From NCBI GenBank assembly GCA_910577885.1, contig CAJTNK010000097.1, positions 1 to 7,236 of the forward strand: a DNA stretch of 7,236 nt. Direction: 5' to 3'. This document shows positions 1-6,249 of the stretch, one piece after another. Positions within the stretch are counted from its first letter, which is position 1, and the number at the start of each line of letters is the position of its first letter. The notes below the pieces were generated by a model, which was given only the letters and a program-made list of their open reading frames with translations, had not been told where the DNA came from and searched no databases. Both the position numbers and the translations under genes were made by a program. Source of the DNA: an uncultured Rikenella sp. (GTDB lineage Bacteria > Bacteroidota > Bacteroidia > Bacteroidales > Rikenellaceae).

Positions 1-28
1 ATAACCCCGGCAAAACACCCAACGGGTG

Positions 29-58
29 CGCCGGACAGGCGGTGCCTCCCGGCTCCCG
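29..58 (-). repeat. Dispersed intergenic repeat core, reverse copy
   Basis: Read on the minus strand, this 30-base stretch matches 7009-7038 on the plus strand at 26 of 30 positions. The best-conserved part is GGCACCGCCTGTCCGGCG at 46-29, with one difference from 7021-7038. It sits in a non-coding stretch (1-226) in which I see no convincing gene. The two ends of the window therefore carry the same element in opposite orientations. It encodes no recognisable protein; reading frames through it are low-complexity. It may be a family of structured intergenic repeats, but the family is not one I can name. Confidence 0.6.
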
Positions 59-165
59 GTAGGGGCCATTCGGGCGAGAAAACCCTCTCAGACCACGCGG
101 GCCCCCAAATAACCCGCAAAAGCCGGCGCGAAACATCGCGAAAAAACCAACAAACGGCACAAAAC

Positions 166-201
166 TTGTTTCAAATCCACGGGACTATCTCTATATATTC
201 T
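166..201 (+). promoter_or_regulatory. Possible promoter of the porin gene
   Basis: The 60 bases before the porin start become markedly AT-rich after a GC-rich stretch. TTG at 166-168 could be a -33 element. TATCTCTA (186-193, spacing 17) or TATATTCT (194-201, spacing 25) could be the -7 element. Neither is a full match to the Bacteroidota consensus TTTG...TAnnTTTG, so the exact boxes are uncertain. Confidence 0.3.
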
Positions 202-226
202 TATCCTACTCATAATCACACTTGTT

Positions 227-1567
227 ATGAAACGACTGTATTGGACGATAACGAGCGTGACAGCCGTCGGGTTCTTGGCGACAGGAAACGGGTCGGCACA
301 GGCGAAACGCACCCAGGATACCCTCTCGCAACGGTCACCCTACGACCGGCTGAATACGGTTTGGATCATCGGTGCCGACCCGCAGAGCGACTCGCTCCGG
401 GAGACCAAAAGTCGAGCCGTCGACCTGTACGCCTCGACCGTCAAACGAGGTTTCCAACAGTCCGGGGTTCCGAACTTTCTGATCTCGGACCGGACCAATC
501 GGGCTGTTTTCGGGATCGGCGGTTCGGTGAGCCTCCGCACCTCCTATGACTGGGACAATGCGGTACAGAACCGCGACTTCATCCCCTACGACATCCCGAT
601 GCAAGGCACACCGGCCGACCGACAGGCCTTGCGAATGGATGTCAGCGCCTCGCGCCTGTTCTTCAAGACCATTGTTCAAAGCCGCCCGCTCGGCCCCATC
701 GAGAGCTACATCGAAGCCGACTTTCGGGGCGAAAACCACGTCTTGCGACTGCGCCAGGCTTACCTTTCATTCAAAGGGCTGACCTTCGGTCAAACCGTCA
801 CCACCTTTGCCGACCTGCGCTCCGTTCCGCGTACGATCGACGTCCAGGGACCGAATGCCTACACCTACCGCCGCAACCTGATGATCCGTTACCACCGGGC
901 CATCGGTCCGCACTGGGAGTTGGCCGTCGCCGCCGAAATGCCCACCCTCAGCGCCACTCCGCCCGCCTCGGAAGCGGCCTACACCCTTCCGCAACGCGTA
1001 CCGGACATCCCGCTCTACGTCCAGTACAACTGGAACGAAGGGCGCAGCCATCTGCGGGCCTCGGGACTGCTGCGAACGATGCACTATTACGACGACGTCG
1101 CGTCACGCACCCGGGTCGAAACCGGTTGGGCGGCGATGCTGAGCGGTCGGATCGCGGTCGGTCGGAAGATAGACATTTTCGGTCAGATCGTCTACGGCGA
1201 GGGGATCGGCAACTACCTCCAGGACCTGGACGGAAACGGTTACGACCTGGTGGCCGCGCCGAATCGACCCGGACGGCTGCAAACGCTGCCCATCATGGGT
1301 TGGCTGGCGGGCCTGCGGTACAGCTTCGCCCGCGACTGGCAGACGAACGTGGCCTACAGCCAAGTAAGCGTCTGGGACAAAGCCGATTACTTCGCCCAAG
1401 CTCCGGAGACCTACCGCCTGTCGCAATACGTGGTCGGCAACCTGTTTTACAACATTTCTCCGGCCTTTCAGGTAGGGGTCGAATACCTGTACGGGATGCG
1501 CAAAAATGCCGACCACCGGATCGGTTTCGCCCACCGGGCTCAACTGTTGGTTCAGTTCAACTTCTGA
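227..1567 (+). CDS. DcaP-type outer membrane porin-like protein
   Basis: Predicted 446-residue outer-membrane beta-barrel protein, likely of the DcaP-like trimeric transporter/porin family, which lets small solutes across the outer membrane; the substrate here is unknown. Residues 1-26 form a Sec signal peptide: KR near the start, a hydrophobic stretch, and an AQA cleavage site before KRTQ. Residues 27-90 are a soluble N-terminal segment. From about residue 92 (FGIGGSVSLRTSYDW) the protein is a run of amphipathic beta-strands with alternating aromatic and polar residues. It ends in LLVQFNF, the C-terminal phenylalanine typical of barrels recognised by the BAM machinery. The start at 227 is preferred because it places the signal peptide at the very N-terminus. 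The gene stands alone and is followed by a terminator 39 bases downstream. The beta-barrel call is strong; the exact family rests on my recognition of the N-terminal barrel motif and could be another porin family. Confidence 0.8.
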   Translation: MKRLYWTITSVTAVGFLATGNGSAQAKRTQDTLSQRSPYDRLNTVWIIGADPQSDSLRETKSRAVDLYASTVKRGFQQSGVPNFLISDRTNRAVFGIGGSVSLRTSYDWDNAVQNRDFIPYDIPMQGTPADRQALRMDVSASRLFFKTIVQSRPLGPIESYIEADFRGENHVLRLRQAYLSFKGLTFGQTVTTFADLRSVPRTIDVQGPNAYTYRRNLMIRYHRAIGPHWELAVAAEMPTLSATPPASEAAYTLPQRVPDIPLYVQYNWNEGRSHLRASGLLRTMHYYDDVASRTRVETGWAAMLSGRIAVGRKIDIFGQIVYGEGIGNYLQDLDGNGYDLVAAPNRPGRLQTLPIMGWLAGLRYSFARDWQTNVAYSQVSVWDKADYFAQAPETYRLSQYVVGNLFYNISPAFQVGVEYLYGMRKNADHRIGFAHRAQLLVQFNF

Positions 1568-1606
1568 TCCTTCGCCTGCTGATGCCGCGGCCCCCCGGAC
1601 AAACAA

Positions 1607-1640
1607 AAAAACCTCGCGCCGATCGGGCAACGAGGTTTTT
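1607..1640. terminator. Intrinsic terminator after the porin gene, possibly bidirectional
   Basis: AAAAACCTCG (1607-1616) pairs perfectly with CGAGGTTTTT (1631-1640) around a 14-base loop. Read on the plus strand the stem ends in a T run; because it opens with an A run (1605-1611), it also has a T run when read on the minus strand. This suits its place between convergent genes. Confidence 0.75.
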
Positions 1641-1728
1641 CGTGCGGCGTCTACTCTGTTGGCTTACAAAATTCAAATCCGCATCGCGATTTTCGATAGG
1701 ACAAAGATCGGGAGATTCGGGACGACAG

Positions 1729-1759
1729 AAAATCCCCGGTTGTAGGGAAAAACGACCGG
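1729..1759 (-). terminator. Possible terminator of the hemerythrin-LuxR operon
   Basis: Read leftwards, CCGGTCGT (1759-1752) pairs with ACAACCGG (1743-1736), eight pairs including one G-U, with an eight-base loop. GGA and then TTTT (1732-1729) follow. A second hairpin, CTCCCCA/TGGGGAG at 1764-1781 with a TTTT loop, lies between it and the stop codon but lacks a trailing T run. Termination here is inferred from position and structure only. Confidence 0.4.
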
Positions 1760-1807
1760 ACGACTCCCCATTTTTGGGGAGACGCTCCGCCGAGCTGCCG
1801 CAAACCG

Positions 1808-2428
1808 TCACTCGACCTCCGACTGATCGAGCAGGTTGTTGAGCAGCGCATAGACCGTCAACCCCGAGACCGTTTTGATGCCCGTCTTGCGAGTGATGTT
1901 CTTCCGGTGAGAAATCACCGTGTGGACCGAAATGTGGTGTGCGTCGGCTATCTCCTTGTTGGTCATCCCTTTGGCCACGGCAACCAGGATCTCGCTCTCG
2001 CGATCCGTCAGCTCGTACCCCTCGCCGCCCCCCTCCGCTTCGGGCCTCCGCTCTTCGAGCGCCCGGCGCAGCTTGCGGACCACCGTCCGACCGTCGTCGT
2101 AGAGAAGAACGGCTCCGTGGTATTGTTTCAGCGTCTCGGGTTCGATGAAACCGTACACCACGGCCACCAGCGCCGCCCGAGGCACCCCCTCGAAACAGCT
2201 CCGCACGGCGGTTCGCCGCTGAAAATCGAACACCACCGGATCGACCAACACCACGTCCGGCTCGAGCAACGGCGCCCGTTCCATGAAACGTCCCGGCTCA
2301 TCGAACAGGCCGCACACCTCGAATTCGCCTCCGCCGGCCTCCGCCAACAGACTCTTCAGACCGGCCGTCAACAATGCCGACGGAGTGATAATCGCTACAC
2401 GGCGTGTTTTTTTCGCCCCTCCGTTCAT
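1808..2428 (-). CDS. LuxR-type regulator with degenerate receiver domain
   Basis: Predicted 206-residue transcription regulator. Residues about 10-125 resemble a response-regulator receiver fold. Residues about 137-200 are a LuxR/NarL helix-turn-helix with the usual ELTDRESEILVAVAKGMTNKEIA and HISVHTVISHRKNI signatures, so DNA binding is well supported. The receiver looks degenerate: the acidic pair expected after the first strand is replaced by IITPS, and the lysine near residue 109 (usually in a LLK motif) is tyrosine in LLYDD. D63 in VLVDP could still be the phosphoacceptor position. Regulation by ordinary phosphotransfer is therefore doubtful, and no histidine kinase is present in the window. 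I chose the ATG at 2428, not the upstream starts reaching 2554, because it forms an ATGA overlap with the stop of the preceding hemerythrin gene, suggesting translational coupling, and because the receiver homology starts just after it. The regulator probably acts together with its partner; its targets are unknown. Confidence 0.85.
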   Translation of the reverse strand: MNGGAKKTRRVAIITPSALLTAGLKSLLAEAGGGEFEVCGLFDEPGRFMERAPLLEPDVVLVDPVVFDFQRRTAVRSCFEGVPRAALVAVVYGFIEPETLKQYHGAVLLYDDGRTVVRKLRRALEERRPEAEGGGEGYELTDRESEILVAVAKGMTNKEIADAHHISVHTVISHRKNITRKTGIKTVSGLTVYALLNNLLDQSEVE

Positions 2429-3123
2429 CGCCTTTCCCCCTCCAGTTGTTCGACCAGCGGCACCAAGATCCGATCCTCGATCAACGAATGTTTGCTCAGG
2501 TCGCCCTCCAACAGAAACAGGTCGAGCAACAAGTTGTTGCGCAACGCCCCGCACGAGAGGTCAGGCAGGTATTTAATCAAAATGTTCTTCAGGTCGCCGA
2601 GCTTCTCTTCGATGTTGCTGTGATTCTCCTCGAACTGTCCGATCGAATACCCCTCGTCGGCCCTCCCTGTGCCCGCCACGAGGCTGTGGACATAGGGGAA
2701 AACGACCGCCTCTTCGTACTCGAAATGGCGGACCACTTCGCGGAGGTAATCATCGAAGAAACGTTCCAGCACCCGGCCGTTCTTCGCCTCGCAGCACCCG
2801 ACCAGAGCCAGGACCCGCTCCCGAATCTCCGGAATCTGGTGTTGCAGGTAATCTTCATGCGACCGACGCAGGTAAGCGGTCAGCTCGTCGACCGTGAAGG
2901 CATGCAGCGCGCCGGGATCGGGCAAAAAATCGTTGAACGTACAGAGGTTGCAGACCAGCAGGAACAAGTCGACCGAGCAACCGTTCTGCCGACAGACCTC
3001 TCCGATGCTGCGGTCGCCGAAGCCCAGCTGGATCCCGAAGCGGGGCAGCACGAACAACAGCCGATAATTCGCATGGATCAGGTCGGCCGTTTTCATATGC
3101 TCCGTGAAGAGAAGATGTTTCAT
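2425..3123 (-). CDS. Hemerythrin-like di-iron protein, RIC/YtfE-related
   Basis: Predicted cytoplasmic 232-residue protein. Residues about 14-62 resemble the short N-terminal domain (DUF542/ScdA_N) of the RIC/YtfE family, but the usual paired cysteines after the GI motif are missing (GIQLGFGD at 30-37). Residues about 85-228 form an HHE hemerythrin-like four-helix domain. Candidate iron ligands are H89, H133, E137, H168, H212 and E216, with spacings close to those I recall for the di-iron site of E. coli YtfE. Relatives bind oxygen or nitric oxide or help repair iron-sulfur centres. Here the ATGA overlap with a LuxR-type regulator suggests a sensing role, which is inference. The start at 3123 is preferred because sequence upstream of it reads through the promoter and the intergenic T runs; the in-frame ATG at 3096 (M10) is an alternative. 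It is the first gene of the leftward operon. Confidence 0.82.
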   Translation of the reverse strand: MKHLLFTEHMKTADLIHANYRLLFVLPRFGIQLGFGDRSIGEVCRQNGCSVDLFLLVCNLCTFNDFLPDPGALHAFTVDELTAYLRRSHEDYLQHQIPEIRERVLALVGCCEAKNGRVLERFFDDYLREVVRHFEYEEAVVFPYVHSLVAGTGRADEGYSIGQFEENHSNIEEKLGDLKNILIKYLPDLSCGALRNNLLLDLFLLEGDLSKHSLIEDRILVPLVEQLEGERR

Positions 3124-3147
3124 GGCGAGTGGACAATCGTTACTCCA

Positions 3148-3178
3148 CAAAGATGCGCTTTTTTGGCGGGTTGAGAAA
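3148..3178 (-). promoter_or_regulatory. Likely promoter of the hemerythrin-LuxR operon
   Basis: Read leftwards, TTTC (3178-3175) is followed after 19 bases by CATCTTTG (3155-3148). These match the Bacteroidota TTTG and TAnnTTTG elements with one mismatch each. The predicted start near 3141 leaves a leader of about 20 bases before the ATG at 3123. Confidence 0.5.
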
Positions 3179-3191
3179 CAGATGGCCGAAA

Positions 3192-3227
3192 TTCCCGGGG
3201 AACGATCCGATTTTTTCGCCCCGGGAA
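3192..3227. repeat. Inverted repeat in the divergent control region
   Basis: TTCCCGGGG (3192-3200) and CCCCGGGAA (3219-3227) are perfect inverted 9-mers around an 18-base spacer containing CCGATTTTTTCG. The element lies upstream of both divergent promoters. No T run follows the stem on either strand, so an operator is more likely than a terminator. This is inference. Confidence 0.45.
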
Positions 3228-3266
3228 CCACTCCCCCCAAAAAACACACTTTTTTCGCACCGAAAA

Positions 3267-3296
3267 TTTGGCGGATTCGATTTTTTCGTATATTTG
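3267..3296 (+). promoter_or_regulatory. Bacteroidota-type promoter of trpL-trpB
   Basis: TTTG at 3267-3270 and TATATTTG at 3289-3296 match the Bacteroidota -33 and -7 consensus exactly, with an 18-base spacer. Transcription should start near 3301-3304. That gives about 28 bases before the leader peptide start and about 228 bases before trpB. Confidence 0.8.
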
Positions 3297-3330
3297 CCCT
3301 TGTTCAAACCGAACGAACTCACTTGGAAGC

Positions 3331-3393
3331 ATGAAAGCGATTACTTTGGCACAGGCATGGTGGTGGCGCACGACTCGATTCCGATTCGCGTGA
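3331..3393 (+). CDS. trpL: trp operon leader peptide
   Basis: A 20-codon reading frame opens with ATG at 3331 and stops with TGA at 3391-3393. Its product reads MKAITLAQA, then WWW, then RTTRFRFA. The three consecutive TGG codons at 3358-3366 are very unlikely by chance in so short a frame placed between a good promoter and trpB. By analogy with known trp leaders, the peptide itself has no function; its translation measures charged tRNA-Trp. A ribosome stalled on the TGG codons would control which hairpin forms downstream. There is no strong Shine-Dalgarno sequence, as is usual in this phylum; GGAAG at 3325-3329 is too close to the ATG to be typical. Confidence 0.85.
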   Translation: MKAITLAQAWWWRTTRFRFA

Positions 3394-3486
3394 GCCGCTT
3401 TTTTGCTGCACCCTCTTGTTCCAAGATTTAGCTGAAATAAAGAACTCAGGAAAGGCTGTCGGACTCACCGGCGGCCTTTCTTCTTT
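3362..3486 (+). promoter_or_regulatory. Trp attenuator: competing leader RNA structures
   Basis: Four interacting segments can be read. Segment 1 (3362-3372, second and third Trp codons plus the next two) can pair with segment 2 (3389-3399): GGC/GCC and CACG/CGTG flank one G-A mismatch, and three outer pairs extend the stem. Segment 2 can alternatively pair with the terminator region in either of two ways. GTGAGCCG (3390-3397) pairs with CGG-A-CTCAC (3460-3468) with one bulged A. AGCC-GC-TTTTTT (3393-3404) pairs with AGGAAAGGCT (3448-3457) with a two-base bulge. Both would block the terminator at 3450-3480. The leader stop codon lies inside segment 2, so a ribosome finishing the peptide would cover segment 2 and free the terminator. 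This is the classic trp attenuation arrangement; the pairings are hand-derived. Confidence 0.7.
3450..3486 (+). terminator. Attenuator terminator before trpB
   Basis: GAAAGGCTGTCGG (3450-3462) pairs with CCGGCGGCCTTTC (3468-3480): 13 pairs including two G-U, with a five-base loop ACTCA. TTCTTT (3481-3486) follows. It stands 44 bases before the trpB start and should end transcription when tryptophan is plentiful. Confidence 0.75.
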
Positions 3487-3529
3487 ATAACCCATAGATA
3501 CCCGACAAAACACAAAAATTTCAAATACC

Positions 3530-4708
3530 ATGAACTACAACGTAGACGAAAACGGTTACTACGGCCCGTTCGGCGGCGCCTTCATCCCCGACGAGCTCAA
3601 AGAAAACATCGACCAGCTCACCGAACGGTATGTCGAAATCCTCGAAAGTCCGAAGTTCAAAACAGAATTCGCCGCCCTGCTGAAAGACTATGCCGGTCGG
3701 CCGTCGCCGCTGTACTTCGCGCCGCGGCTCAGCGCCAAGTACGGCACACGGATCTACCTCAAACGCGAGGAGCTGAACCACACTGGATCGCACAAGATCA
3801 ACAACGCCATCGGCCAAATCCTGCTGGCCCGCGAAATGGGGTGCACCCACATCATCGCCGAGACCGGAGCCGGACAACACGGGGTGGCTACGGCCACGGT
3901 TTGCGCCAAGCTAGGGCTGCGATGCACCGTCTATATGGGCGCCGTGGACGTCGAGCGACAGGCCCTGAACGTAGCCCGGATGAAGATGCTCGGCGCTACG
4001 GTCGAACCGGTCACGAGCGGCGGCGGGACGTTGAAAGATGCCGTCGACCTGGCTTTCGCCTACTGGGTAGCCCATCCGGAGGCCTACTACCTGCTGGGTT
4101 CTGCGGTGGGTCCGCACCCCTTTCCGGACATCGTGGCCCGGCTGCAATCCGTCATCAGCGCGGAGATCCGCGCGCAACTCCTCGAACAGGAAGGCCGCGA
4201 GCTGCCCGACTACGTGATCGCCTGCATCGGCGGCGGTAGCAATGCGGCCGGTGCTTTCTACCACTTTTTGGACGAAGAGGCCGTGCGCCTCGTTCAAGTC
4301 GAAGCCGGCGGGCACGGCACCCAGGGCGACGAACACGCCGCATCGCTGACCTGCGGCACGGAGGGGATCCTGCACGGCAGCCGCTCGATGATCCTCTTCG
4401 ACCAGGATGGCGAGGTGCGCGAACCGTACTCCATCTCGGCCGGGCTGGACTACCCGGGCATCGGCCCGCTGCACGCCTACCTGGCTCACACCGGCCGGTC
4501 GACCGTTCTGGTCGCCACCGACCGACAGGCCTTGGAAGCCGCCCGCGAACTCTCGCAGCTCGAAGGAATCATCCCCGCCATCGAGTCGGCCCACGCCCTG
4601 GCCGCCCTGCCGCAGATGAAGTTCCGGCCGGAAGACGTAGTGGTGGTGAACGTCTCGGGCCGCGGAGACAAGGACATGCCCACCTACCTGCGTGAGTTCG
4701 GACTCTAA
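3530..4708 (+). CDS. trpB: Tryptophan synthase beta chain, stand-alone
   Basis: Pyridoxal-phosphate enzyme that joins indole and serine to make tryptophan, normally in an alpha2-beta2 complex with TrpA. The 392 residues fit the usual length of the main TrpB1 type. Visible motifs: HTGSHKINN with the cofactor lysine K89; ETGAGQHG (111-118) with the catalytic glutamate E111; GPHPFPD (194-200); the phosphate-binding loop GGGSNA (234-239); GLDYPGIGPLHAYL (305-318); and SGRGDKD (376-382). All key residues are intact. The protein contains a single tryptophan (W179). The ATG at 3530 matches the family start (GYYGPFGGAFIP close to the N-terminus). No trpA or other trp gene is in the window, and the gene has its own promoter and attenuator, so it is either a separate trpB or an extra copy beside a full operon elsewhere. 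It could work with a distant TrpA or salvage indole directly; the sequence does not decide. Confidence 0.97.
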   Translation: MNYNVDENGYYGPFGGAFIPDELKENIDQLTERYVEILESPKFKTEFAALLKDYAGRPSPLYFAPRLSAKYGTRIYLKREELNHTGSHKINNAIGQILLAREMGCTHIIAETGAGQHGVATATVCAKLGLRCTVYMGAVDVERQALNVARMKMLGATVEPVTSGGGTLKDAVDLAFAYWVAHPEAYYLLGSAVGPHPFPDIVARLQSVISAEIRAQLLEQEGRELPDYVIACIGGGSNAAGAFYHFLDEEAVRLVQVEAGGHGTQGDEHAASLTCGTEGILHGSRSMILFDQDGEVREPYSISAGLDYPGIGPLHAYLAHTGRSTVLVATDRQALEAARELSQLEGIIPAIESAHALAALPQMKFRPEDVVVVNVSGRGDKDMPTYLREFGL

Positions 4709-4722
4709 CCGAAACGAAGCCG

Positions 4723-4744
4723 CCGCACGTTAGGACAAGTGCGG
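4723..4744 (+). other. Small hairpin after trpB
   Basis: CCGCAC (4723-4728) pairs with GTGCGG (4739-4744) around a ten-base loop GTTAGGACAA. No T run follows on the plus strand (AATTTGGG), so it is a poor terminator. It may protect the mRNA end. The loop carries one copy of the recurring TAGGACAA motif. Confidence 0.4.
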
Positions 4745-4761
4745 AATTTGGGTTACCTTTG
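4730..4761 (+). promoter_or_regulatory. Likely promoter of the MATE operon
   Basis: TACCTTTG at 4754-4761 is an exact match to the TAnnTTTG -7 element. The -33 element is weak: TTAG at 4730-4733 has a 20-base spacer. The predicted start near 4766-4769 falls inside the left arm of the large palindrome at 4761-4834. Confidence 0.55.
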
Positions 4762-4847
4762 TAGGACAACGATCGTCTCCCCTCTCTGTGCTCCCGATCC
4801 GAACGGAGCACACGGCGGACGACCGTTGTCCTACACTCGTTTTTTTT
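4761..4847 (+). terminator. Large palindrome with T8: terminator or MATE leader switch
   Basis: GTAGGACAACGATCGTC (4761-4777) pairs with GACGACCGTTGTCCTAC (4818-4834), 16 of 17 positions, with one A-C mismatch. Inside it TGTGCTCC (4787-4794) pairs perfectly with GGAGCACA (4805-4812) around a ten-base loop. Eight T's follow at 4840-4847 after a five-base spacer. The structure could end trpB transcription. However, it lies between the MATE promoter and the MATE start codon, which is 7 bases after the T run, so it might also control the MATE gene. The long arms could instead be a protein-binding site. Confidence 0.6.
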
Positions 4848-4854
4848 GCGCCCT

Positions 4855-6225
4855 ATGGCTCAACAAAGTTCGACTCAACTCTTAGGCACCGAAAAAATAT
4901 CGACCCTGCTGCTCCGCTACGCGATTCCGGCGATCATCGCCATGACCGCCTCGTCGCTCTACAACCTGGTGGACAGCATCTTCATCGGCCACGGCGTCGG
5001 TCCGCTGGCCTTGTCGGGACTGGGGATCACCATGCCGCTCATGAACCTCGGCGCAGCATTCGGCTCGCTGGTCGGCATCGGCGCGTCGACCCTCCTCTCC
5101 ATCAAAATGGGGCAAAACGACCGTAGCAGCGCTTTGTTGATCCTGGGGAACGTCATCATTCTCAACACCTTGATCGGCCTCCTCTACACCCTCGTGTGCC
5201 TGCCGCTGCTCGACCCGATTCTTACTTTCTTCGGCGCCAGCGAAAACACCATCGGATATGCCCGGAGCTATATGGTCATTCTGCTGGCGGGAAATGTCAT
5301 CACACACATCTACCTGGGACTCAACGACATGCTCCGTGCGTCGGGCTATCCGGGACGGGCCATGGCGTTCATGCTGACGGCCGTTGGGCTGAACTGCATC
5401 CTGAACGGGATTTTCATCTTCGGCTTCGGCTGGGGAATCGCCGGAGCGGCCTGGGCGACGGTCATTGCACAGGCTACGGCCATGGCGCTGGAGATCAGAC
5501 ACTTCGTCAACCCGAAAAGCTTCGTCCACTTCACCCGACAGACCATCCGCCTCAAACGGAGCATCGTCAAAGGCATCCTGTCGATCGGCCTGGCGCCGTT
5601 CCTGATGTACGTCTGTTCGAGCGTCATCGTGATCCTCATCAACCGCGCACTGCGCTTTCACGGCGGAGACCTCTATATCGGCGCCTACAGCAATGTGAAC
5701 CGCATCGCGATGCTCTTCGTGATGGTGGTCATGGGGCTCAACCAGGGGATGCAACCGATCGTGGGCTACAACTTCGGCGCGCGGAAGATCGACCGGGTGA
5801 TCCGGACCCTGAAATACGTGATCTGCTGTGCCGTCGGTGTCACGACGACCGGTTTCACGGTCTGTCAGCTCTTCCCGCGCTACATCACGATGCTCTTCAC
5901 GGACGATCCGACACTGCTCGACATCTCGAGCCATGCGCTACGAATCGTCCTGGCCATGTTCCCATTCGTCGGGTTCCAGATGGTGACCTCGAATTTCTTC
6001 CAGTCGATCGGCATGGCACCCAAAGCGATTTTTCTCTCGCTCACCCGCCAATTGCTCTTCCTGGTGCCGTTCCTGCTGACGCTCCCGATCTTCTTCGAAG
6101 CCGACGGGGTCTGGATGAGCATGCCGCTGGCCGATGCCGCGGCCACGACATTGGCAGCGATTTTGCTCTGGAGACAGTTCCGGAAGTTCCGGACCATGCA
6201 ACACCAACCGAGTCTCCACCCGTAA
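4855..6225 (+). CDS. MATE family multidrug/metabolite exporter
   Basis: Predicted 456-residue inner-membrane protein with about 12 transmembrane helices in two homologous halves. Members of the MATE family export cationic drugs or metabolites in exchange for H+ or Na+. Recognisable motifs: YNLVDSIFIGHGVG (36-49) in the first helix; LNDMLRASGYPGRA (156-169); GLNQGMQPIVGYNFGARKIDR (294-314) in the second half, typical of MepA-like members; and NFFQSIGMAPKA (380-391). The N-terminus is cytoplasmic and short, and the C-terminal tail after the last helix is basic. I use the ATG at 4855; an in-frame TTG at 4846 would add three residues but lies in the T run of the palindrome. It is followed after 24 bases by the kinase-like gene, most likely in one transcript. 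The substrate is not predictable. Confidence 0.93.
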   Translation: MAQQSSTQLLGTEKISTLLLRYAIPAIIAMTASSLYNLVDSIFIGHGVGPLALSGLGITMPLMNLGAAFGSLVGIGASTLLSIKMGQNDRSSALLILGNVIILNTLIGLLYTLVCLPLLDPILTFFGASENTIGYARSYMVILLAGNVITHIYLGLNDMLRASGYPGRAMAFMLTAVGLNCILNGIFIFGFGWGIAGAAWATVIAQATAMALEIRHFVNPKSFVHFTRQTIRLKRSIVKGILSIGLAPFLMYVCSSVIVILINRALRFHGGDLYIGAYSNVNRIAMLFVMVVMGLNQGMQPIVGYNFGARKIDRVIRTLKYVICCAVGVTTTGFTVCQLFPRYITMLFTDDPTLLDISSHALRIVLAMFPFVGFQMVTSNFFQSIGMAPKAIFLSLTRQLLFLVPFLLTLPIFFEADGVWMSMPLADAAATTLAAILLWRQFRKFRTMQHQPSLHP

Positions 6226-6249
6226 AACGATTCACACAGACCTTACTTC

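Noticed and set aside
2429..2554. Longer start for the LuxR-type regulator
   Set aside because: The extra 42 residues overlap the hemerythrin coding sequence and have no homology to a receiver domain; the ATGA overlap favours 2428.
2404..3174. Plus-strand 256-codon frame opposite the hemerythrin gene
   Set aside because: Antisense to a gene with recognisable iron ligands and family spacing; no family of its own.
3192..3227. Terminator in the divergent region
   Set aside because: The T run is in the loop, not after the stem, and both neighbouring operons read away from it.
3911..4594. Minus-strand 227-codon frame opposite trpB
   Set aside because: A shadow of trpB, whose catalytic motifs are all on the plus strand.
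4846..4854. TTG start for the MATE protein, three residues longer
   Set aside because: It lies in the T run after the palindrome; the ATG at 4855 is a better start and begins a normal MATE N-terminus.
4882..5934. Minus-strand 350-codon frame opposite the MATE gene
   Set aside because: A GC-rich antisense shadow, hydrophilic and biased in composition, opposite a clearly recognised membrane protein.
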